Below are positions 55,314-64,000 of a DNA stretch of 64,000 nucleotides, one piece after another. Each line of letters starts with the position of its first letter. The first letter of the stretch is position 1. Below the pieces are notes generated by a model. That model made no database searches and was not told the origin of the DNA. It worked only from the letters and a program-made list of their open reading frames with translations. The stretch lies in contig JAHRHY010000013.1 of assembly GCA_019671135.1 (NCBI GenBank), forward strand, positions 1,240,001 to 1,304,000. The letters are read 5' to 3'. The stretch comes from Linnemannia hyalina. Lineage: Eukaryota; Mortierellomycota; Mortierellomycetes; Mortierellales; Mortierellaceae. A program made the position numbers and the translations under genes.

Positions 55314-57040
55314 TCAAGCAGGCGGTGGACGAGGCTGAGTACTTCCACTTCCGCCTCGTCCCATAGGTCTCCGGAACCCAATCGACCCTGCTTCCTGTCT
55401 TGACGAACCCGTATCTCCTACTGACCCTACTTCTGAGCCTCCTGCAGGGGATCTCGTCCCACTTCCACTGCCACCACTACCACCTCGTCCCCTTCCTCGT
55501 CCTCGAGGTTTACTCCCAACACTCTGCCCGCTGGATGCCGATGTGGGACCCATTGGTTGCCGGATCGCCGTGTTGACATTCTCCTGCACTGCACCTCTAC
55601 CTCCACTGTTACCGCCTCCGCGTCTGGACGGTGGAGGCCCACCCCTGAACTCGATCGGCTTCACATTCTCTAGCGCAGTCTCAAACGCCCCACTACTGCT
55701 TCCTGAATAGATCTGTACCGGCTGATGCGGTTGTGAAGGCGACGCCGACCTTGAAGAAGGGCGCGATGATGGTTTCGAGTTTGGCGATGATCCTCCCCCA
55801 ATTGAAGGAGAATTCCGCCGCGGACTACTTCCCGAACCACGCGATCCAGTCGTTAAAGTTGTAGTATCATTGTTGTTGTTGTTGGGGCTTGAGGACGATG
55901 GAGAAGTGGGTGTAGGTGAAGGTCCAAAAATCTTTTCACGGGCGGCGTTATAGTCTGCTTCACGCTGTGCTAGCGGTTTGGATTTGACTTGGTTGCTGAC
56001 ACGGACTGATTGTACTGGACTCTTTGGTCTTCTCAGAATCCGGATCTATACAAGCATAAATAATTAGCATGGATGCTAGTTAATAACCTAGGGTTGCAAG
56101 GTAGCCAGGCTTGGACGTGGAGAAGTGAATATGAGGTTGCGGGGGTTTTGTTTGTTTTACCTCTGGGACGTATTCTGTCCGTGTCGTGTCGGCCCTTGCA
56201 ATGACCGGCTGCTCATATGCATTCCTATCCACAAAAAAAAAAAAACCAAACAACACACCCAGCAATTCTTAGTTTAGTCATACCTTCCCCACAGTAAGCC
56301 CCTTCCCCCCCCCCCTTGCATCAGTTATCTCTCCCAACAACCCACAGAGGGAAGAAAAACAAAGAACTTACGCTTGATCCCAAAGAGTACGATTACGTTC
56401 CCGCAACGACATGCCATCCATCTGCCGCCGCAACTTGTCCCCGCCCAACAGATCCGGATCCTCTTCCTGATATCCCGCACCGGACCGCCGCCCACTGTTA
56501 CTGTTACTGTTACTGTAGGTGTTATCCCCAAAGGCGCTGCTCTCCCGACCAAAGGGCGGTGTAGGAGATCCTTGACCAGTTGGCGAAGGTCCATGCTGAC
56601 TTGCACTCCCTCCACTGCTATTGCTTCCAGGATTACGTTTCAAGATCATTGGCACCCCACCACCTCCTCCTAGTTGGCCAATGCCTCCTCCTCCTGGTGA
56701 TACTCCTGATGTTGCATGAGCTGAGGGTCCTGTTGGGCTTAATGACCCTGTAGAAGGGCGAGAGAGTAGTGTAATCTTCTTCACCGGCGCTGGTGCCACC
56801 ACAGGTGCCCGGATCTAAAACATGTCGATAATAACAGAACAAGAGAGAAGGAGGGGGGGGGGGGGGTCAATGATATTTTTCGTTTCAACCTTTTGGGGAG
56901 GTTTGTTTGCTGAAAACACACAAAGTACAAAACCGCCGCTATGAAGCCCCCATTCCTCCTTTTTTTGTTGTTAGTTGCCACCCTTGGTATTTTACCTCGA
57001 GTTCATCGGCCTGCTCCCAATCGTCAAGTGCATCCGACAT
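55314..57040 (-). CDS. SZRD1: SUZ and SUZ-C domain RNA-binding protein (SZRD1-like)
   Basis: Four exons: 57040-56996, 56814-56372, 56224-56161 and 56045-55314; 427 residues. The head MSDALDDWEQADELE resembles the acidic WE-motif start of SZRD1. The SUZ domain is IRILRRPKSPVQSV ... KPLAQREADYNAAREKIFG, and the SUZ-C segment is NTAIRQPMGPTSASSG. Animal SZRD1 is about 150 residues; the surplus here is Ser/Pro/Gly/Asn-rich spacer, with an RGG-like GRGRGRGG stretch near the C-terminus that could also contact RNA. SUZ domains bind RNA and are found in mRNA-decay and localisation factors; the exact role here is inference. It converges with RBM25; only 249 bases separate the stops. Confidence 0.85.
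56857..56870 (+). repeat. Poly(G) run within the first intron of the SUZ gene
   Basis: About 14 G in a row on the plus strand (poly(C) in the transcript). A shorter G run occurs at 57111-57121. Likely length-variable. Confidence 0.7.
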
Positions 57041-57579
57041 TCTTTACTTCTTTGTTGAAAGGTAACCACCTTGGAGCGTGGAATGGGGTTGCGGTTTGAG
57101 GTGGGTTGAAGGGGGGGGGGGGTGCTCTTCCAGGCCTTTGTCTTTGTCGGTTCCTGAGTTTAGATGAAAAAGCGTCCTCCTTTACTTGTAACTGATTCTG
57201 TCGGGACCGAGGTCGTAGGTGTTCAAGGGAATGCGAAAGTGAATGCAAATCGGCGTGACGAAGAAAACGTGTTCGAAACGTGTTCGCCCATTTAGAGCAA
57301 AAAAAAAAAAAAAGTGTCGATTGCCCGAAAGCAGTCCCCCAAGCCGCATCTCTTTCTTGAAGCACCAGAAGCACAATGGAGGAGATTCATTTGATAATGC
57401 CTTTTTTTTTTTTTTATTTCTTTGCATGTGGTGGTATGTTTGTTTGTTCTTTTTGAATAGGGGAGGAAGATGGGTTAGGTTACTTCCACAATGATCAAAA
57501 CTGTGTCCTGCTCAGGAAAAAGGCCGGGGCAAAAATAATGAACCCGCGACAGTCGCTCCTTGGGCTATGGTGTTGTTTC
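57041..57579. other. Intergenic region between SUZ gene start and Hsp70 gene end
   Basis: No gene recognised. Holds G, A and T homopolymer runs (57111-57121, 57300-57313, 57402-57415). Confidence 0.6.
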
Positions 57580-60500
57580 TTATCGGTTTCCAGCTCCACC
57601 GCCAAACGAGCAGATCGTGGTGTAGGTGTTTCCGTTAATCACTGCCTCAGCGCGAACCTCAGTAAGACCTATTCAAGATTGAATTGCAATGGATTCTGTT
57701 AATGACTGAACATGCATGAAGAAAGCAACCAAAGAAATTACGGATAAAGAAGAAAAGATACATACCAAAGTAAAGGTTGAGCTTGAAGACGACGCGGGTG
57801 CGGGGCTGGGCTCCGGGGATCTCAGGCATAGGAATGTGGAAGTCGGCAATCTTTTGGACACCAGGGTCGGTAATGTACTTGGGCTGGTTGGGCGAGTTGC
57901 AGACATACAACGGCGAATCCAGACCCTTGGGGTACGACCAGGTCACATACTCCTTCGACACACACTCGTCCACTCCAATCTGTTGACCGGGGCGAACATA
58001 GACCGAGAAACGCTCCTTGCAGCGGACGTGACCATCGTGCGAGATAATCTTTTTCGACTCCGGGTCAACACCCTCCTCAAAGGGCATGTTGGCATCGACT
58101 CCGTACCAGCGACGGGCAACACGCATGTTGATCGTCTTGGTGTTCAATCCTGCATAGACAGCTCCACGAACGACAGCCAACTCGGGACGCTGGGGGACAG
58201 CGACCAATCCGACCAAGTGGCCAAACTCCTGACGGACACGCTCCTCCAAGTAGCGCGAGGAACCGAAACCTCCGACCATGAAGATGGCCGAGCAGCTCTG
58301 ACTCTGGTGCAACTGCTTCTGGATCAAGTCGAGCACATCTGAAATGACGGGCTCAAAGACCTCGGCCTTCATCTCCTCGACCGAGACGCAGAGAACACCA
58401 TCCTCCAATCCAATCTCGTGGTCGTTCAAGTCTTCGAGTCCAGTCGCCTGGGGGATCTGCATGAGAACATCCTCCTGACCGTTGAACATGGGCTTGACCA
58501 TGTCGACAAAGGTATCCATGAGCGAGGCCCATCCGCAGGCCTTGATGCCACGACGGTATCTCTTGAACTTGCGCTCGAGCAATCTCTCCATGTTGGCGTC
58601 CAAAAAGACGGATCCGCAAGAGGCACCATGACCGCGGGTGACCTCACGCAGGTGGCGGGCCTGACCTGGGGGCTCGTTGACCTCAAAGACAATCAAATCG
58701 ACAGTTCCACCACCAGCGTCGCAAATCATGAAGCGGTCCCCGTGCTTGAGCGAGAAGCGGTCGACCATGCGCTCGCAGTACATGGCAGCAGCCTCGGGTT
58801 CCGAGATAAGGATAAGACGGTTTGGTGGGTCGCCCTCTTGAATCAGTCCAGCTCCGATGGCAGCGCGACGCATGGTGTTCTTGGCACCATCGGACCACAT
58901 GGCGGGGACGGTGAGACAGTACTGGAACTGGTTGGGCTCGTAGTTTTTAATGAATCCCTTCATCAACTCCATCATGACGTGTCCGTGCAGCTTCTTGAGG
59001 TAGTGTGTTACTGCGTCCAGAGCCGAAATTCCATTCTCGAGGGGTGCGTTGTGGAGGCTCTCGTCCAGCTGCAGCTTGAACTTGCGGAGGAGGCAAAAGT
59101 CCTTAGCAGAGGGCTTGAGCATGGCCAGACGGGCAGCGTGTCCCCAATCCAAGATCTTGGTCGAGTCCTTTTTGTACAAGCTGAGTGTTGGTGTCTTGGG
59201 GTACTGTGCCAAATGGCGAGGCCTATTTCGTAACAAAACAAAGGGTCGGGTCAGTTCAGTCCAGTTCAGTTCAGGGGTGTTTTGTCCAATGGCGGGGTCA
59301 TGTTATTGATTTCGCAAGGGGTATGGTTTTTTGGAGGTCCTTGTGTTTGGAGAGTGTCCAGACCCAGTTCAATACGATGCCCCAAATATGCTGCATCTCT
59401 TCTATGGGCTGAACTATCCCAAACGTGGCGATGCGTTTGTAAGCTAGGAAGGACTAAGGAAGAAGGCTGCTGTAGCGCCATGGAGTGAAGCAATTCTCTT
59501 GGCAATCCAATAAATGACCGTTGCTGCAAAAGCCTGCAAGTACACTACAGCCTTCTCTCTCCGTTGTCCCAGTCTGGTTATTTTTGGGTGTTTGGGTGGG
59601 TGCTTACCACTTTGTCATGTCGTGCACTTCGCCATCAGCCTTGAGAGCATAGGCCACGCCAGAAAACGTCGTTCCTATGCAGGTTCGATTAATAATACAC
59701 AAAAAAAAAGTTATGATGATGAAGGTACACTCTTGTGCTCCACAAGTAAAAAGGCAATGTGAATGGTGATGACAGGTGTAGAGGGAGGTAATACTTACCA
59801 AAGTCGATAGCCATGACGACGGGGTATTCGCCCTCGGGCTGAGGGGCCTTGGCCTGGTCAGGGTTGAGGGGCTGACCCTGGCTTATTGGCGAGCCGCTGT
59901 TGTTGCTGTTGTTGTTCTGCATGTTGGAAGCAGCGTTAGGGTTGTAAACGGTTCCTTGGTAGTTGAGCTGTCCGGCTTGGTATGACTGGTTGGCTGGGGG
60001 TGAGCTGTAGTTGCCGCTGTTGCTGTTGCTGTTGCTGCTGTTACTGTTGTTGTTGTTGTTGTTGTTACCAAAGTTGCCGTTGTTGTTACCATAGTTGCCG
60101 TTGCTTCCATTGTTGTCATATCCGTTATTGTTGTTGGTGTTGACATATCCGCTGTTGTCATATCCACTGCCACCGTTGCCGAGGTTAACGGTGCCGTGGC
60201 TGGAGTAGTTGTTCATTCCTCCTCCTGCGTGTGAGGAAGCGACAGAGTTGTTGGAGTTGAGGTGCATGGGATTGAAAGCGGGCGAGGCACCGGGGTATCC
60301 ACCACCACCACCGATAGCGTTGCCACCACCTGACAGCATGTTGGCTGAAGGAGGGTAGGCGGAGTAGGGAGGAGCAGAGACGCTGTTGTAGTTGGAGTTG
60401 TATGCGTTGTTAGGGTCATATCCTCCTCCAGCACCGCTGTTGGGGTCGTATCCGCCGCTGTTGGGGTCGTATCCGCCACTGTTGTTGTATCCGTCATGCT

Positions 60501-60621
60501 GCTGTTGTTGAGGAGGATATGCGGATGAGTCGTATCCACCGTTGTTTGCGGGATAGCCGCTGTTTCCTCCTCCATTGTTGTATCCGCCCTGCTGGGGAGG
60601 GTATCCCTGTCCGTAGTTCAT
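57580..60621 (-). CDS. HSPA12-type Hsp70-like ATPase with Asn-rich prion-like N-terminus
   Basis: Four exons: 60621-59799, 59674-59608, 59222-57766 and 57668-57580; 811 residues. Residues 1-265 are Asn/Gly/Ser/Tyr/Gln-rich (repeats such as GGYDPNSG and runs of Asn), a prion-like disordered head. The actin/Hsp70-type ATPase fold follows: phosphate-1 loop VVMAIDFGTTFSGVAYA (split by intron 1), LTVPAMWSDGAKNTMR, ILISEPEAAAMY, phosphate-2 ICDAGGGTVDLIVFEV (about 465) and adenosine motif FMVGGFGSSRYLEERV. The arrangement and the lack of a canonical peptide-binding domain or EEVD tail fit the HSPA12A/B-like group. A cytosolic chaperone-like ATPase is expected; clients are unknown. Start at 60621 (MNYGQGYPP) follows a CT-rich leader. 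Confidence 0.9.
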
Positions 60622-61462
60622 TGTCTTCAGATGAGAGAGTGAGTGAGAGAGTGTGGAGTAGGGTGTCGGAAGTGGGGAGTAGTAAGAGATGAAAGAAGAG
60701 AAGGGGTTAAGTGAGGATGAAAGGAGGTTAGGGATGGGGGTGTAGAAAGGTGAGAAGGGAGGGAAGGGAGGGAAGAAGGGAGGTGAGAAAAAGAGAAGAA
60801 AGAGGTAAAAGTAGTAAGGAAAAGTATCGGCAGAAATAGACCGCGGCTGATGATGATTTGAGTGAGTGAGTGAGGGTGTGTGAGAAATCGGCGCTTGAAG
60901 AGTAGATGAGAGCAGGGCAGGTGGCTGCAACAAGAAGCAGGTGGGGTGTCGACTCTCTTTTTTTATTAGCAGTTGGCAACAAACAACAACATGGCACATC
61001 CACTCACTCACTTCCCGCTTTGCTCACCAACTCACGCATATCATTCTTCTTTTTCTTTTCTTTTCTTTTCTTCTCTTTTCTCCGCCCTTGCTTACTCACA
61101 CACACATACACACACACATACTCACAAACATACACGCGCAAAAACAAACAAAAAAAGGTCCTGTCCCTCACATGGACAGTGAGAGCGAAAGACGCCAGCA
61201 AAGTCGTCAGCACAACAGGAATAAAGGAGCTGCCACCCCCCGGCTGTGCAAAACAACAAGCACCACCAACATCTCTCGCTCACTCGTTTGTCTGTTTGTT
61301 GCTCCCTATACCTTGTTTTCTTCGCCCGCCCTCCTCGGAGACACAAGGGCCATCGCCCTCCATAGAATCAAAATCAGCAATCTTCTCTTTACAAAGGTAC
61401 AAAGGGTGGATCAGGTCGTCGCACCAACCTTCTGTCAAGCAATCCCCATTGCTCTCCAAGAG

Positions 61463-61493
<31 letters not shown>

Positions 61494-61500
61494 AGAAACG
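60622..61500. other. Upstream region of the Hsp70-like gene and poly(A) tract
   Basis: On the minus strand this is a pyrimidine-rich leader and promoter (tracts at 60720-60810). A CA-rich microsatellite is at 61097-61127 and an A run at 61464-61490. No gene seen. Confidence 0.6.
61464..61490 (+). repeat. Poly(A) tract, about 27 bases
   Basis: Long A run followed by GAAGAAACGCGC. Could be a retroelement tail; no flanking duplication was found by eye. Confidence 0.7.
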
Positions 61501-61769
61501 CGCCCCCGCTGAATATAGGTAGGTCTTGCATGTGAGCATTGACCGTGCGATTGTCTTCGACTCTCTCTTGCTCTCAGACATCTAATATATGAAACGCGTA
61601 TGCGCCACCAGCACTCAGTAACAGTACACCATTCTCAAACCTCGATGTGCACCTTCTGCCCTTTTCTGGCAAGGAAAGAAAAATACTTACTTCACTTCGA
61701 CACAAGTCTAGCCTGCTCTCTCCCACCCCATGCATCAATACCATGCACAGAAAAAAATGAAATGCCCCT

Positions 61770-61862
61770 TTGGGTCAAGGAAAAAAAGGACGCGTCCAAG
61801 ATTGACAATGAGAGTGCGCGTCCAAGATCGGCGAAGGCAAAAAGTACGCGTTCACAATCGAC
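61770..61862 (+). repeat. Degenerate GCGTCCAAGAT-type repeats
   Basis: ACGCGTCCAAGATTGACAA, GCGCGTCCAAGATCGGCGAA and ACGCGTTCACAATCGAC are three imperfect copies at roughly 35-base spacing in gene-free DNA. Confidence 0.6.
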
Positions 61863-61894
61863 TTTGGCTATCATTTGATAGATGGTGCACACCT

Positions 61895-61970
61895 TAATAA
61901 CCATGGGACCTTTGGTGATGGATGACTAGTAACTATGGGACTTTTGGTGATGGATAACCAGCAACCATGT
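61895..61970 (+). repeat. Imperfect tandem repeat, unit about 31 bases
   Basis: AACCATGGGACCTTTGGTG, then AACTATGGGACTTTTGGTG, then AACCATGTGGAC: two and a half diverged units in a row. Confidence 0.75.
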
Positions 61971-62229
61971 GGACCCAACTCTTTTTTTCTATCATTTTTC
62001 CTTTCCTCTTTTCCTTGTCCCCCCTTCTCTTGTCTTTCTCCACCCTGCCTTTCACTTCACGTTATTGCTCTCTTCTCTCCAACGCATACCCGGTGAAAAC
62101 TCGCTAGCAGCAGCCATGCCAGACACTATACCAATGGGCCAAACCATATCGCCATTCAGCTTGGCATCAATTCATCGTAACTCATGTGTATGTCAGCACA
62201 TCGGTCATCACAATGGCAACAAAAGAAGA

Positions 62230-62580
62230 ATAGCCAAGAAGGAAATTAGCGAGCGGTAATGGAATTAAGATAGACGGTGTACTCGACGACGATGACGAGT
62301 TTGACGTGATTTATCGAGATGAAGATGCTGAATCGTTGAAACCTTCCGACACCAAAAGAAAATGCTATTTCGCGTTCATCGATGGACATGTCGGCTTATT
62401 TATGAACGAGACGAATCTCTTGTTAGATTCGTCCAAAAAATACGACTGAAATCGAGTTCTTTCGTAGACTGGACAAAAAAGAAAATCGGGAAAAGCAACG
62501 ATACACGAGAAATATACTCGTGTCAAAGTGGTAGCAAAAAAAAAAAAAAGAGCTCTACATTATCTCAAAGCTGAAATAAT
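62230..62580 (+). pseudogene. Degenerate coding trace, family unknown
   Basis: From about 62233 one frame is open to the TGA at 62448-62450: KIDGVLDDDDEFDVIYRDED, then LKPSDTKRKCYFAFIDGHVG and onward. A second frame (62362-62574) continues as KSSSFVDWTKKKIGKSND, then YSCQSGSKKKKK, loosely recalling the FAR1-like N-terminus of MULE transposases. No start codon, intron signals or intact domain could be set. It may be transposon debris. Confidence 0.3.
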
Positions 62581-62829
62581 ATGTGAAAAAGGCAATAAGG
62601 AATGGGCAGCGTGGTATCGCTACTCGACCTTTTCTTAGCAATTTTGTCAAAGAATCCCATCGACAATACTGTGTATCGGCAACTTTGAACAGTAAAATAA
62701 AGGTCTTCATCATCGTCACCAAAGTGAATCATCGGAGCAGGAGGTCGGTTGTTCAGTTCTCGAAGCGTCTAGTAGCAATAACAAAATAATAGACACGCTT
62801 GCTTGGTGCTGAAAAGAGTCTGGAGTAGC

Positions 62830-63477
62830 AATCCCTGGAGTGAAACTTTCAGTCTACCTCCAAGGGCATCCTCTCGACATCCATATAAAGCACAGGTGTA
62901 ATTAAATGTCATCAATGGGTTAATACAAGAACCGTCATGTCATATGCTAGGCCTCATAAGAACACCAGGGCAGCCGCAAAACTATAAGGTCAAGGTGGAA
63001 CGCCTGACTGAAGAGGTGTAATATCAGACCCTTATACCGGATCTAATTGTTGCCCTGACATCTTCCACCTCCAAGGACCCTGTCCCAACTCCACAACCAA
63101 CACCAAATCCTCAGGATCGCTTGGCGACCCACCCAAACTTATCGTCTTTCGCTAAGGAGACCGTCATTTCTTCACGCATTATCGCATCCAACACAACATG
63201 TTTGACACCACAGTTTGCGTTGCTTCGGAAGCCGCCAGAAGCCGTCAAAGTGCCACTGCCCAAGAAGGTTGACACGTCCGACTCCTTCTTACTCTACCCC
63301 GATCACGACTACAAAAGGGGAAAAGATGATGGGAGAAAAGGGTACGTCCTCCGTGACATCTATCAAGTCAAATCATGGCACAAAATGATGGTTGAAAGAG
63401 AATTTGTAAAGACTGAACGACTCTTGTTGTATTTCCACGCTCGATTCTATTCTGGCTCCTGTTACCAAGAGCAATAG
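62830..63477 (+). pseudogene. Degenerate coding trace with in-frame stops, family unknown
   Basis: A frame reads LNVINGLIQEPSCHMLGLI ... YKVKVERLTEEV, then TAA (near 63020), then YQTLIPDLIVALTSSTSKD through FAKETVISSRIIASNTT to the TAG at 63475-63477. Another frame just upstream (about 62825-62910) reads VAIPGVKLSVYLQGHPLDI. The composition looks protein-like over more than 150 codons, but frame breaks and stops suggest a dying gene or unrecognised exons. No family identified. Confidence 0.35.
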
Positions 63478-63709
63478 CGGTCAAAGGAGATATGCAGCGA
63501 CTTCAGAACAACGAAAAAGAAGAAGCAGGTGATAGACGAGTGAACGAGTACGAACTAGGGCGCGAGGAACGAATGCTAGTCAACACTTTTTTAATAAAGG
63601 CAACTGGCTTGAGGAACTGCTCAGTATGAAGGTTGCTATTTGAGCCGTGGTGAGTGCTTAATATCCTTTCTTTGTGAATGGTCTATTAGTACGCAAGGAC
63701 GACGTAATA

Positions 63710-64000
63710 TCAGAGTTCTTTCGCCTCTCGAAACAAGACCGTGACACAGACTTCGGTAGGAGGTGTATCATCCGTCTCCATACCAGCACCAATGATGACT
63801 AGGAAGAAGGATAGGTGTGAAATAGGGAAATAGGAAAACGGGAAGGTTAGCGAACGACGTCAAAAATCACAAGTGGGGAATCACTCTTGTTGCCATGCAA
63901 ACTTTACCTTGTTCGGGGCGTTCGGTTGTCAATGTAACATTCATTGAACGATAGCCGAAGACGCATCCACCATCAGGTTCGCCCACTTGCATGTCCATTA
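63710..64000 (-). CDS. C-terminal exons of an unidentified gene, cut by the window edge
   Basis: Minus-strand frame at 64000-63908 reads MDMQVGEPDGGCVFGYRSMN, then VTLTTERPEQ, followed by donor G/GTAAAG. After a 109-base intron (63907-63799, acceptor CCTAG) the frame resumes at 63798 as IIGAGMETDDTPPTEVC and ends FREAKEL with TGA at 63712-63710. The splice sites are clean and phases agree, so a real gene is likely. Two ATGs (63998 and 63992) could be starts, but the gene may continue to the right. The family is not recognised. Confidence 0.55.

Noticed and set aside
57716..58342. 208-codon plus-strand frame in the Hsp70 region
   Set aside because: Antisense shadow of the well-supported ATPase exon.

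Overview
The window is nuclear DNA of a filamentous fungus, most likely an early-diverging Mucoromycota species of the Mortierella type. Evidence: dense genes cut by many short introns with GT..AG (once GC..AG) ends, single-copy eukaryotic housekeeping genes (GGA adaptor, LST8, COP9 subunit 4, RPF1, SMC1, GET1, RBM25), a tRNA-Ser, and long low-complexity runs. The Mortierella assignment is inference from general gene style and from WD40/STAND-like relics; no marker gene decides it. Exon coordinates were worked out by hand from splice sites, reading phase and protein-family homology.

Layout, left to right. 1-3094: GGA clathrin adaptor (minus). 3420-4400: decayed WD40-repeat gene (minus). 4400-5400: sparse DNA with a poly(A) tract, a 38-bp direct repeat and tRNA-Ser(AGA). 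5516-11780: a nested pair of non-LTR retrotransposon copies; the younger keeps one 5.6-kb open frame (reverse transcriptase, low-complexity linker, coiled coil, RNase H) and is bounded by a 13-bp target-site duplication. 12656-13594: SDR oxidoreductase with a TATA box. 13851-15227: LST8 (minus). 15604-17367: CSN4. 18090-20479: carotenoid oxygenase. 21588-26184: membrane/FN3/coiled-coil protein. 26777-28258: chromate transporter (minus). 29841-36343: a 2.9-kb segment carrying a small Ser/Thr kinase, present twice in tandem. 36440-36760: a second WD40-family relic. 36921-38193: RPF1 (minus), divergent from SMC1 (38790-43525). 43935-46237: DAHP synthase. 46839-49280: pepsin-like protease with odd active-site motifs. 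49544-51395: GET1 (minus), divergent from RBM25 (51937-55064). 55314-57040: SUZ/SUZ-C protein (minus). 57580-60621: HSPA12-type Hsp70 with an Asn-rich prion-like head (minus). 60700-63700: repeat-bearing, gene-poor DNA with degenerate coding traces. 63710-64000: last exons of an unidentified minus-strand gene that runs off the window.

The genes are not an operon or pathway cluster; they serve membrane traffic (GGA, GET1), nutrient signalling (LST8 in TOR complexes), protein turnover (CSN4), ribosome assembly (RPF1), cohesion (SMC1), splicing (RBM25) and aromatic amino-acid synthesis (DAHP synthase). I see no convincing new multi-gene system. The most unusual items are the prion-like Hsp70 fusion, the protease with DIG/DTS active-site motifs and a large charged pro-region, the kinase tandem duplication with a conversion-like identity pattern, and the nested retrotransposon.
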